From Anaerolineales bacterium (lineage in GTDB: Bacteria; Chloroflexota; Anaerolineae; Anaerolineales; DRMV01), in NCBI GenBank assembly GCA_027019065.1, contig JALUXH010000211.1, forward strand, positions 1-37,966: a DNA stretch of 37,966 nt, read 5' to 3'. Every line of letters starts with the position of its first letter. The stretch's first letter is position 1. The notes beneath the pieces are model-generated. The model was not told the DNA's origin. It was given only the letters and a program-made list of their open reading frames with translations, and ran no database searches. Below, one piece after another: positions 29,521 to 37,966 of the stretch. A program made the position numbers and the translations under genes.

Positions 29521-30386
29521 GTGTGTACTCCACCGAGCAATTCGTTGACACGGTTTATCTGGGCGATGTGCTGGAATTGCTGGCGCAGTTGCCCGACAAA
29601 AGCGTAGATATGGTCTATGGCGACCCCGATTACAACGTTGGCGTCAAATACGAAGGCAAAAGTTACACGCGCAAATTTGACGAATACATTGATTGGTACA
29701 TTCGCCTCGCGAAAGAGTCGTTACGCGTTCTCAAAGACGACGGCAACCTCTTTCTCATCAATTACCCCAAGCAAAATGCCTATTTGCGGGTGCGCTATCT
29801 CGATGAAGCCTGCTATGAAGTGCAAGATTACGTCTGGATTTACAACACCAACATCGGGCATTCCCCCCGCCGCTTCACCACCGCCCACCGCAGCGTGTTG
29901 CACGCCCGCAAGACCCGCCATAACCGCTTCTACAAAGACCAGGTTGCTGTACCTTACCAAAACCCCAACGACAAGCGCATCAGGCAGCGCATCGCGCAGG
30001 GTTCCAAAGGCCGCATGCCCTACAGTTGGTTTTACTTTGACCTGGTGAAAAATGTCAGCCACGAAAAAACCAAACACCCCTGCCAGATCCCTCAAGGGCT
30101 CTACGAAATGCTCCTCAAAGCCAGCACCCGGCCCGGCGACATCGCGCTCATCCTGTTCGGCGGCAGCGGCTCCGAAATTGAAGTAACCCGCCGGTTAGGG
30201 CGGCATTTCATTTCTGCCGAGATCGACCCCGAATACCATCGCCTCATCATGGAAAGGCTAAAAACAGGCACTGTGCCTGCCGACTTCAAACTACGAGTTC
30301 CTCAGCGCACATCCAAACCCCTTCAACAACCTCGACTACTGGAAGCAGCCGAGAAGTACTCCATCAACGAAGCAAAGCCATCATGA
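29517..30386 (+). CDS. DNA methyltransferase, beta-class (N6-adenine or N4-cytosine)
   Basis: Motif IV-like YGDPDYNVG near the N-terminus; LILFGGSGSEIEVTRRLGRHFISAEIDPEYH (motif I) near the C-terminus. Confidence 0.88.
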   Translation: MSVYSTEQFVDTVYLGDVLELLAQLPDKSVDMVYGDPDYNVGVKYEGKSYTRKFDEYIDWYIRLAKESLRVLKDDGNLFLINYPKQNAYLRVRYLDEACYEVQDYVWIYNTNIGHSPRRFTTAHRSVLHARKTRHNRFYKDQVAVPYQNPNDKRIRQRIAQGSKGRMPYSWFYFDLVKNVSHEKTKHPCQIPQGLYEMLLKASTRPGDIALILFGGSGSEIEVTRRLGRHFISAEIDPEYHRLIMERLKTGTVPADFKLRVPQRTSKPLQQPRLLEAAEKYSINEAKPS

Positions 30387-30829
30387 ATTACACCCTCCGC
30401 ACTTTCCGCTTTCCTGAAGATTACCCCGCCGTCTACAACCTGTGGGCCAACGCCGGGCCGGGCATCCAGTTGCGGGTTTCCGACGAACCGGAAGAGATCG
30501 CCAAAAAGGTTGCCCACGACCCCGACCTGTTCGTCGTTGCCGAAAACGAAAACGGCGAGATTATCGGCGCGGTGATGGCCGGGTTTGATGGGCGGCGCGG
30601 GCTGATTTATCACCTCGCCGTGGATGCCAACTACCGCCAGCACGGCCTCGGCACCGCCCTGATGGACGAAATCGAAAAACGCCTGCGCGCCAAAGGCTGC
30701 CTGCGCGCTTACCTCATGGTCGTGCCCAGCGAAAAAGAAGTGCTGGCTTTCTACCGCAAACGCGGCTGGGAAAACCTCCCCGTCATCACCCTCGCCAAAA
30801 ACCTCACCTCTGACCATCCGACCAGTTGA
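30383..30829 (+). CDS. GNAT family N-acetyltransferase
   Basis: LIYHLAVDANYRQHGLGTALMDEIEKRL, FYRKRGWE; ATGA overlap with the methyltransferase. Confidence 0.88.
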   Translation: MNYTLRTFRFPEDYPAVYNLWANAGPGIQLRVSDEPEEIAKKVAHDPDLFVVAENENGEIIGAVMAGFDGRRGLIYHLAVDANYRQHGLGTALMDEIEKRLRAKGCLRAYLMVVPSEKEVLAFYRKRGWENLPVITLAKNLTSDHPTS

Positions 30830-30854
30830 CTAATTGACTAATTGACTAATTGAC
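30826..30854. repeat. Short tandem repeat, unit TTGACTAA x ~3.6
   Basis: TTGACTAA at 30826-30833, 30834-30841, 30842-30849, partial 30850-30854. Confidence 0.9.
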
Positions 30855-30861
30855 CAACCTC

Positions 30862-31362
30862 ATGCTCCGTTTCGCCATCCTCACCGTCTCCGACCGTTCG
30901 GCCCGCGGCGAGCGGGAAGACCTCTCCGGCCCTGCCCTCGCCGAAGCCATACGCGCCCGCGGCTGGGAAGTCGCCCACACCGCCATCCTGCCCGACAACC
31001 TGCCCGCCCTGCGCGACACGTTAGCCCGCTGGGCCGACAGCGACGCCTACGACGTCATCCTGACCACCGGCGGCACCGGCTTTGCGCCGCGCGATGTGAC
31101 CCCCGAAGCCACCCTCGCCGTGGTGGAGCGGCAGGCACCCGGCCTGGCCGAAGCCATGCGCGCCGCCAGCCTGCAAATCACCCCCCACGCGATGCTTTCC
31201 CGCGCCGCAGCGGGCATTCGCGGCCACACGCTCATCGTCAACCTGCCCGGCAGCCCCAAAGCCGCGGTAGAAAACCTGGAAGTGATTGCTCCGGTGCTGC
31301 CCCACGCCGTCAAACTCCTGCGCGGCGACCAAAGCGCCGAAAAGGAACACAGGAAAATCTAA
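30862..31362 (+). CDS. MogA/MoaB-like molybdenum cofactor protein
   Basis: AILTVSDRSARGEREDLSGP, DVILTTGGTGFAPRDVTPEA, LIVNLPGSPKAAVENLE. ATG 30862; TTG 30850 is an alternative. Confidence 0.88.
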   Translation: MLRFAILTVSDRSARGEREDLSGPALAEAIRARGWEVAHTAILPDNLPALRDTLARWADSDAYDVILTTGGTGFAPRDVTPEATLAVVERQAPGLAEAMRAASLQITPHAMLSRAAAGIRGHTLIVNLPGSPKAAVENLEVIAPVLPHAVKLLRGDQSAEKEHRKI

Positions 31363-31420
31363 ACCACAGATTGCACGGATGAGCGTAGATTTTTCTGTGC
31401 CATCTGTGCAATCTGTGGTT
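31362..31420. repeat. Inverted repeat of the CACAGATTGCAC type
   Basis: AACCACAGATTGCACGGATG (31362-31381) and CATCTGTGCAATCTGTGGTT (31401-31420), 1 mismatch in 20, 19-nt loop. Confidence 0.85.
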
Positions 31421-31441
31421 TTCCTCTTAAGGAGAGCCCCC

Positions 31442-32500
31442 ATGGAACTGGACGATTTCAAATACTTCCCCGAAATTGACCGCTCAAACATGCTGGCCGA
31501 AATTAACGGCCTGCCCGCCCAGCTGCAAACGGCATGGGAACTCGGGCAGCAATTCCCCATGCCCGACGTCGCGGGCGTGCAGCATATCATCATCGCGGGG
31601 ATGGGCGGCTCGGCCATCGGCGCCGACCTGCTCGCCGCTTACGCCGCGTCGCGGGCTTCCGTGCCCATCACCGTATGGCGCGATTACGACCTGCCTGCCT
31701 GGGCACAGGGCGGAAGCGTGCTGCTCATCGCCTCTTCGCATTCCGGCAACACCGAAGAAACGCTGAGCGCCTTTGCCGCCGCGCAGGCACGGGGCTGCCG
31801 GGTGCTCGCCGTGACCACCGGCGGCAAACTGGCCGCCCAGGCCGCCGAAGCGGGCCACACCGTGTGGCAGTTCGTCCACCCGGGGCAGCCGCGCGCCGCG
31901 GTGGGCTACTCCTTCGGGCTGCTGCTGGCCTTTTTCGCCCGCGCCGGCTGGCTTCCCGACCCCGCGCAGGAACTCACCGCCGCGGTGGCGGCAATGCGAG
32001 CCCAGCAGGCCAACTTGCGCGCCGAAGTACCCACCGAAAAGAACCCCGCCAAGCAATGGGCCCTGCGGCTGGAAAACAAGTGGGTGGCCGTTTTCGGCAG
32101 CGGTGCTTTCGCCCCCGTCGCCCGCCGCTGGAAGGGGCAAATCAGCGAAATCGCCAAGGCATGGGCACAATTCGAGTTCCTGCCCGAAGCCAACCACAAC
32201 ACTTTGGCCGGGCTGGACAACCCTGCCGCGCTGTTCCCCCAGACTTTTGCCATCTTCCTCAGCGGCAGCAGCGGCCACCCGCGCCACAACCTGCGCGCCC
32301 GCCTGACCGCGCAGGTTTTTGAGGAACACGGCCTGGATGCCGCCGTGGTGCAGGCCCCTGAAGGCAACGCCCTGGCTCAACAATGGACCCTGCTGCACCT
32401 GGGCGACTACATCGCCTATTACCTCGCCATGTGTTACGATACCGACCCCACGCCGGTTACGGCCATTGAGGGCTTCAAGGCAGCCCTCAAAAAAGCCTGA
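31442..32500 (+). CDS. Bifunctional phosphoglucose/phosphomannose isomerase (SIS domain)
   Basis: IIAGMGGSAIGADLL, LLIASSHSGNTEETLSAF, EANHNTLAGLDNP. Confidence 0.9.
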   Translation: MELDDFKYFPEIDRSNMLAEINGLPAQLQTAWELGQQFPMPDVAGVQHIIIAGMGGSAIGADLLAAYAASRASVPITVWRDYDLPAWAQGGSVLLIASSHSGNTEETLSAFAAAQARGCRVLAVTTGGKLAAQAAEAGHTVWQFVHPGQPRAAVGYSFGLLLAFFARAGWLPDPAQELTAAVAAMRAQQANLRAEVPTEKNPAKQWALRLENKWVAVFGSGAFAPVARRWKGQISEIAKAWAQFEFLPEANHNTLAGLDNPAALFPQTFAIFLSGSSGHPRHNLRARLTAQVFEEHGLDAAVVQAPEGNALAQQWTLLHLGDYIAYYLAMCYDTDPTPVTAIEGFKAALKKA

Positions 32501-32510
32501 GCCTCAAACC

Positions 32511-32533
32511 GCGGGCGGCCACGAGCCGCCCGC
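32511..32533 (+). terminator. Terminator-like hairpin
   Basis: GCGGGCGGC-CACGA-GCCGCCCGC followed by TTTGCG. Confidence 0.6.
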
Positions 32534-32556
32534 TTTGCGTAGCCCCCCTGCGCTGA

Positions 32557-32565
32557 TGGTAAAAT
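32557..32565 (+). promoter_or_regulatory. Extended -10 TGGTAAAAT
   Basis: GATGGTAAAATACGCCCC, 37 nt upstream of the 32602 start. Confidence 0.6.
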
Positions 32566-32601
32566 ACGCCCCATCACGCTGATACCATCGCAAGGTATAT
32601 C

Positions 32602-34830
32602 ATGCCCGAACTCAGCCTGTTGGACTACATCAAAGGCCGCTTAGCCGCCCACCTGCCGGAGGGGCTGCGCCCGCGCGGCTGGCAGCCGTTAGACGATGCC
32701 ACGGCGGCCCAACTGTGGGAAGCCATCCGGGGTACCGCTCGGCCCGCGAATACTACCGTCCGCCCCGCAGCGAGACCCGCCCCCTCCAGAACCGCACCGC
32801 CCCCGTCGGCCCCCGCCGCCCATCCCGAAGCCACGGCGGTTTCCCCCATTCCGGTCAAACGCCCGCGCGCGCGGGCGGCCTTCCCGACGGCCATACTGGC
32901 AGGCACCCTGCTCGCGCTGGTCGCTCAGCGGATGATGGAGCCGCCCGGCCGCAACTGGCAAATCGGCATCACCGTGTACGCCTTTGCGCTGGCCGCGTGG
33001 GGGCTTGCACTCATTCAAAAGCAATGGCGCCTGCCCGACCTGCGCCTGGCCGAATGGGAAGGCGACGCCGACGGCCCGATTGAAGTCCGCATTGTGCCTC
33101 TCAGCATTGGGCTGGTACTGGCTTTCATCGCTTTTCTGGCCTTTGGGGGCAACCGCTTCACAGCCTTCAACACCACCATCTGGCTGCTGGGCATGGTGCT
33201 CATCGTGGCCGCCTTCTGGAACCCGCCGCGCTGGAAAACGGCGCTGCAAACCCTGCACCGCGGACGCTGGCAGGTGACGCTTTCGTGGTGGCACCTTGCC
33301 CTGCTGGGGCTGGCTGCCGTTGCGGTGTATTTCCGCTACGTGCACCTTGCGAGCGTGCCCGCGGAAATGTTTTCCGACCACGCCGAAAAGTTGCTGGATA
33401 TTGCCGACGTCCTGGCCGGAAAAACGCGCATCTTCTTCCCGCGCAATACCGGCAGGGAAGCCATAGAAATGTACCTGGTGGCCGCGGTCATCAAATACCT
33501 GGGCACGGGCTACTCCTTCCTCAGCCTGAAACTCGGCATGGTCACGGTGGGGCTGCTGGCGCTGCCTTTCATCTATTTGCTGGGCAAGGAACTCGGCGGC
33601 AAGAGTGTGGGCTTTTGGGCGGCGTTGTTTGCTGCCTTTGCCTACTGGCCGAATGTTACCTCGCGGGTGGCCTTGCGCTTTGCGCTTTACCCGGCTTTTG
33701 CCGCGCCTTCACTTTACTTTTTCGTGCGCGGGTTGCGCCACGGGCGGCGGAACGATTTCCTGTGGGCAGGGCTGTTCCTCGGGGCGGGGGTGCATGGCTA
33801 TTCTCCCTTCCGGCTGATGCCTTTGACAATAGCCGCCGCGCTGCTTGTTTACTGGCTATACGAAAAAGCGGGAGCGAGGCGTACCCGTGCCCTCACCGGC
33901 TTCCTGCTGACCGGCCTGCTTTCTTTCATCGTTTTCCTGCCGCTCTTCCGCTACATGCTCGGCAACTGGCAGATGTTCTTCTACCGCAGCGCCACCCGCC
34001 TCGGCCAGTTGGAACGCCCCTACCCCGGCAACCCCCTCGCCATTTTCTTCAACAACCTTGCCAAAGCCCTCATCATGCCCTTCTGGGATGATGGGGAAAT
34101 CTGGGTGCATTCCATCCCTCACCGCCCGGCCTTAGACTGGGTCAGCGGGGCGCTGTTTGCCTTGGGGCTGGTCATCGTGGCGGTACGGCTGGCGCGCCGC
34201 CGCCATTGGGAAGACGCTTTCCTGCTGATGAGCCTGCCGCTGCTGATGATGCCATCCGTTCTCTCGCTGGCCTTTCCCAACGAAAACCCCTGCCTCAACC
34301 GCACGGCAGGGGCGTATGTGGTGGTGTTCATCATCGTAGGCCTGGCCGCCGATGCCCTCTGGCGCGCGTTCCGGCGCTGGCGGCCGCGGGCAGGGCGGTG
34401 GCTGGGCATTGGCCTGCTTGCCCTTTTGGCTGTGATCGCCGCACGCGCCAATTACGACCTGGTTTTCCACCAATACGCCGACGAATTTCGCGCCGGCGCG
34501 TGGAACACCACGGCCATCGGCGAGGTCATCCACGGCTTTGTGGCCCTGGGTAACACCCCCCAGCGCGCCTGGGTCATTCCCTACCCCTACTGGGTGGATA
34601 CGCGGCTGGTCGCCATCAACGCCGGGCTGTTCCCGAAAATTGCCGACACCGCCCTGCCGCCCCAAAGCATCGCCGAAACCCGCAGTGTGCCCCCGCCTAA
34701 ACTTTTCATCCTCAAGCCGGAAGACCAAAAGTCGCTGGACATGCTGCAACACCTTTACCCCAACGCCATCGTGCGGCTGCATCCAAGCCCGCTGGAAGGC
34801 AAGGATTTCATCGTGTTTTTCGTGCCGTAA
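32602..34830 (+). CDS. GT39-like membrane glycosyltransferase with disordered N-terminal region
   Basis: 742 aa; Pro/Ala-rich N-terminus, many TM segments, VPAEMFSDHAEKLLDIADVL and IFFPRNTGREAIEMY. Confidence 0.78.
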   Translation: MPELSLLDYIKGRLAAHLPEGLRPRGWQPLDDATAAQLWEAIRGTARPANTTVRPAARPAPSRTAPPPSAPAAHPEATAVSPIPVKRPRARAAFPTAILAGTLLALVAQRMMEPPGRNWQIGITVYAFALAAWGLALIQKQWRLPDLRLAEWEGDADGPIEVRIVPLSIGLVLAFIAFLAFGGNRFTAFNTTIWLLGMVLIVAAFWNPPRWKTALQTLHRGRWQVTLSWWHLALLGLAAVAVYFRYVHLASVPAEMFSDHAEKLLDIADVLAGKTRIFFPRNTGREAIEMYLVAAVIKYLGTGYSFLSLKLGMVTVGLLALPFIYLLGKELGGKSVGFWAALFAAFAYWPNVTSRVALRFALYPAFAAPSLYFFVRGLRHGRRNDFLWAGLFLGAGVHGYSPFRLMPLTIAAALLVYWLYEKAGARRTRALTGFLLTGLLSFIVFLPLFRYMLGNWQMFFYRSATRLGQLERPYPGNPLAIFFNNLAKALIMPFWDDGEIWVHSIPHRPALDWVSGALFALGLVIVAVRLARRRHWEDAFLLMSLPLLMMPSVLSLAFPNENPCLNRTAGAYVVVFIIVGLAADALWRAFRRWRPRAGRWLGIGLLALLAVIAARANYDLVFHQYADEFRAGAWNTTAIGEVIHGFVALGNTPQRAWVIPYPYWVDTRLVAINAGLFPKIADTALPPQSIAETRSVPPPKLFILKPEDQKSLDMLQHLYPNAIVRLHPSPLEGKDFIVFFVP

Positions 34831-34862
34831 AGACGCCCTTTCCTTTGCGCTCCGCCCAAACC

Positions 34863-37800
34863 ATGAACGCCACTCACCTCCCCCCCTCTCCCTCAGAACC
34901 TACCACCAAGAGCCGCGCGGCCGCTCCTACGCAGGCCACGAGGGCACGCCCCCGGGGCCTTCCCGCGTGGCTATACGAAGCAGCCCTCGTCATCATCCTG
35001 CTCCTTGCCCTCTACCTCCGCACCACCGGTCAAAACTGGGATGGCGAGCAGCACCTCCACCCCGACGAGCGTTTCCTCACCATGGTCGCCACAGCCATCC
35101 AGCCGGTGCACAGCCTGCGGGAATACTTTGATACCGCCCATTCCACCCTCAACCCCACCAACCAGGGCTTTGGCTTTTATGTTTACGGCACTTTGCCGCT
35201 TTTCCTGACCCGCTTCGTGGGGGAAGCCTTCCACAAAACCGGCTACGGGCAAATTCACCTTGTGGGGCGCACCCTCTCGGCATTGGCCGATGTGCTGCTG
35301 GTGTTCCTGGTCTACCTGGTGGCGGCGAGGCTCTACGACCGCCGCGTCGGCGTGTTGGCCGCGGCTTTCAGCGCCTTTACCGTCACGCAAATTCAAAACG
35401 CCCACTATTTCACCGTTGACAGCATCTTCAACCTGCTCACTTTTGTCACCGTCTGGCTGGCGATAGAAATTGGCCGGAAGCCGCCGGGCCGCCCCTTGAA
35501 AGACGACTGGTGGCTGTTTGCCCTCTTCGGGCTGGCCTATGGTGCGGCGCTGGCTTCCAAAATCAGTGCAGCGCCGGCAGCGCTGCTGCTGCCTGCCGCG
35601 GGGCTGCTGCGCCTCGCCCGCCTGCCCAAAACAGCCCAGCAGCAGGAAACCCCGTGGCTTTTCGGCCTGCTGGCGCTGGGCGGCGGCATCGGGCTGCTGA
35701 CTTTCCGCGTTTTCCAGCCTTACGCCTTCGCCGGGCCGGGCTTCATCAGCGGCCTCAACCCCCACTGGCTGGACAACCTGCGCGCCCTGCGCGCCCAGAC
35801 CAGCGGCACGGCCGACTTTCCCCCCGCCATGCAATGGGCACGGCGGCCCATCTGGTTTGCCTGGCAAAACCTGACCTTTTGGGGCACCGGCCTGCCTTAC
35901 GGCCTCGCAGCCTGGGCTGCTTTCCTGTGGCTGGGATGGCGGCTGCTCCGTGGGCAGGAAAAGCCCCTCGCCGCCCTGGTGTGGGGCTGGACGGGGTTTA
36001 TCTTTGCGCTGGAATCAGCCATGCCCAACCCCACCATGCGCTACCTGCTGCCGGTGTATCCGGGCCTGGCGGTCATCACCGGTTGGGGTGCGGTGCGGCT
36101 TGCCGGGCAGGCGCCCCGCCGACGGCGTTTTTGGGTCGTAGCGGGTACCGCCGTGGTGCTCGCCCTCACCGCCGCCTGGGCCTTCGCCTTCGTCAGCATC
36201 TATCACCGCCCCCACACCCGCATCGCAGCCACCGAATGGATTTTCAGCCACATCCCCGGCCCGCTCACCCTCGCTATCCACACCCCCGGCGGGCAGACCG
36301 AGCCGCAACTGCTTCCCGTCCCCAAAGACTGGACCATTCTGCCCGACACGCCGCTCAGCGTTACCTTCCGCGCCCGCGCCGGCGGCACACCGGAAAGCGT
36401 CCGCGTGTACCGCGTGGTCGCGCCCGCGCCTGCCGACCTGCAACCCCTCACCCTGACGGCCGCGCTGAAACCCGCAGGGCAGAAAACCGCCCTCGCCAGC
36501 GGAAGCGTACGCGTCACGCCGCAGCCCAACACTGCCGGGCCGCCGCAGAACCTTGTCATTCCGCTTACCCCCGCCGTGCACCTGCAGGCCGGCGAAGTTT
36601 ACACCCTCACCCTGGGCACCCACCGCGGCCGCGCCTGGGTGCTTTCCCCCGCCCTGGCCAACGAAACTTCGTGGGACGACGGCCTGCCCCTCCGTATGGA
36701 CGACTACGACCCCTTCGGCGGCATTTACCAGGGGCTGAACTTTGAAATGTACTGGGATGACAACGCGAAGAAACTGACCCGCATGGAAAACATTCTGGAC
36801 GGGGCAGACGACATTCTCATCACCTCCAGCCGCCAATGGGCCAGCCTGACACGCCTGCCGGAGCGCTACCCGCTGGTCAATGCCTATTACCGCCACCTGA
36901 TGGGCTGCCCGCCGTGGGAAACCGTGGAAACCTGCTACGACCGCGCGCGCGTGGATACCGCCCACGGCGATTTGGGCTACGACCTGGTCGCGGTGTTTGA
37001 ATCGGACCCCACGTTAGGGCCGCTGCGCATCAACGACCAGCCTGCCGAAGAAGCCTTCACCGTTTACGACCACCCCAAGGTTTTCGTCTTCCGCAAAAAC
37101 TGGGCCACCTACAACGCCGCGCACGTGCGCGCCGTGCTGGGAGCGGTGGATCTTGACCACGTGATGCACATCCTGCCGGGGGAAGCCCCGCCGCACCCGG
37201 CCAACTTGCTGCTGCCGCCTGCCCGCTGGGGGCTGCAGCAGATCAGCGGCACTTTTCGCCTCCTGTTCCCCTTCGGCTCGCCGCTCAACCGCTACCCTCT
37301 GCTGGGGGTGCTGGCATGGTATCTGCTGATTGCGCTGCTGGGTTGGGTGGCATGGCCGCTGCTGCGCCCCTTCTTTGCCGCCTTCCCCGATGGCGGCTAC
37401 CCCGCGGCGCGCCTGGCCGGGATGCTGCTCTTCGCCTATGCCGCCTGGCTGTGGGGTTCCGCCGGGCTGCCGGTAACGCGCGGGGCGCTGGCCGTGCTGC
37501 TGCTCGCGCTGACCGCTGCTTCGGCAACTGCGGCCCGCCTGCAATGGCCGGCCCTGCGCGCCGACTTCCGCCGCCGCAAGCGGGAAATCCTTTGGGCAGA
37601 GCTCTTCTTCCTGGCCTTCTTCCTGCTGGATTTGTACATCCGCTGGCAGAACCCCGACCTGTGGCACCCGTGGAAGGGCGGCGAAAAGCCCATGGACTTA
37701 TCGTACTTCACCGCGGTGCTGAAAAGCGTTACCTTCCCGCCCTACGACCCGTGGTTTGCCCACGGCTACATCAACTACTACTACTGGGGCTTCGTGCTGG

Positions 37801-37966
37801 TCGGGATGCCGGTCAAACTGCTGGGGCTCGCGCCCACGTTTGCCTACAACCTGATTTTGCCCACCCTGTTTGCCACCGTGGCGCTCACGGCTTTCGCCGT
37901 GGTGCGCGGGCTGTATGCCGCGTTAGGCCGCCCATCCCCGCGGCCGCGGCTGGTGGGTCTGGCCGG
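34863..37966 (+). CDS. Large membrane protein: GT39-like N-terminus plus DUF2298 / Chlor_Arch_YYY-like C-terminus; runs off the window
   Basis: Frame read from ATG 34863 to the window end without a stop. HPDERFLTMVATAIQ near the N-terminus; MDLSYFTAVLKSVTFPPYDPWFAHGYINYYYWGFVLVG near the end. Missing from the ORF track because no stop is in the window. Confidence 0.85.
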   Translation, partial: MNATHLPPSPSEPTTKSRAAAPTQATRARPRGLPAWLYEAALVIILLLALYLRTTGQNWDGEQHLHPDERFLTMVATAIQPVHSLREYFDTAHSTLNPTNQGFGFYVYGTLPLFLTRFVGEAFHKTGYGQIHLVGRTLSALADVLLVFLVYLVAARLYDRRVGVLAAAFSAFTVTQIQNAHYFTVDSIFNLLTFVTVWLAIEIGRKPPGRPLKDDWWLFALFGLAYGAALASKISAAPAALLLPAAGLLRLARLPKTAQQQETPWLFGLLALGGGIGLLTFRVFQPYAFAGPGFISGLNPHWLDNLRALRAQTSGTADFPPAMQWARRPIWFAWQNLTFWGTGLPYGLAAWAAFLWLGWRLLRGQEKPLAALVWGWTGFIFALESAMPNPTMRYLLPVYPGLAVITGWGAVRLAGQAPRRRRFWVVAGTAVVLALTAAWAFAFVSIYHRPHTRIAATEWIFSHIPGPLTLAIHTPGGQTEPQLLPVPKDWTILPDTPLSVTFRARAGGTPESVRVYRVVAPAPADLQPLTLTAALKPAGQKTALASGSVRVTPQPNTAGPPQNLVIPLTPAVHLQAGEVYTLTLGTHRGRAWVLSPALANETSWDDGLPLRMDDYDPFGGIYQGLNFEMYWDDNAKKLTRMENILDGADDILITSSRQWASLTRLPERYPLVNAYYRHLMGCPPWETVETCYDRARVDTAHGDLGYDLVAVFESDPTLGPLRINDQPAEEAFTVYDHPKVFVFRKNWATYNAAHVRAVLGAVDLDHVMHILPGEAPPHPANLLLPPARWGLQQISGTFRLLFPFGSPLNRYPLLGVLAWYLLIALLGWVAWPLLRPFFAAFPDGGYPAARLAGMLLFAYAAWLWGSAGLPVTRGALAVLLLALTAASATAARLQWPALRADFRRRKREILWAELFFLAFFLLDLYIRWQNPDLWHPWKGGEKPMDLSYFTAVLKSVTFPPYDPWFAHGYINYYYWGFVLVGMPVKLLGLAPTFAYNLILPTLFATVALTAFAVVRGLYAALGRPSPRPRLVGLA

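Noticed and set aside
30826-30854. CRISPR-like array
   Set aside because: Direct 8-bp tandem repeat without spacers.
35510-36745. 411-aa ORF in the track
   Set aside because: Frame-shifted shadow of the open membrane-protein frame starting at 34863; Arg/Pro/His-rich low-complexity translation.

Overview
High-GC bacterial chromosomal window, probably Chloroflexota/Anaerolineae-like (inferred from gene content and the YYY/DUF2298 membrane protein; not proven). Most of it is ordinary dense gene content: dtd, nnr, degV-like, methyltransferase/exonuclease/aldo-keto reductase cluster, thpR-rsfS, trmH-like, several GT-C-like membrane proteins, kbl-like, two peroxiredoxin-type genes, fabF-fabH, M23 peptidase, hsp20-lon, mogA-like, SIS isomerase, three stand-alone CheY-like receivers, and tRNA-Gln(CTG), tRNA-His(GTG), tRNA-Arg(TCT). 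The least expected content is (1) four MITE-like insertions of three types (1023-1167 and 7034-7177, inverted copies of one type; 9147-9346; 20939-21177). Each has terminal inverted repeats, a recognisable target-site duplication, and a central 16-bp all-pyrimidine/all-purine hairpin starting CCCCCT with a 1-3 nt loop. The two copies of the first type are near-identical, but the loop triplet is inverted relative to the flanks. (2) A PHP + AlbA_2/Schlafen-like fusion, followed by a 29-codon stub and a beta-class DNA methyltransferase with a DPDYNVG motif, which may be a decayed restriction-modification or defence locus. (3) A >1034-codon membrane ORF (34863 to the window end), absent from the supplied ORF track because it has no stop in the window. 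(4) A two-gene uncharacterised operon (21533-23546) directly upstream of tRNA-Arg. No CRISPR array, rRNA or intact transposase was seen. All calls are from reading the sequence; no database search was run.
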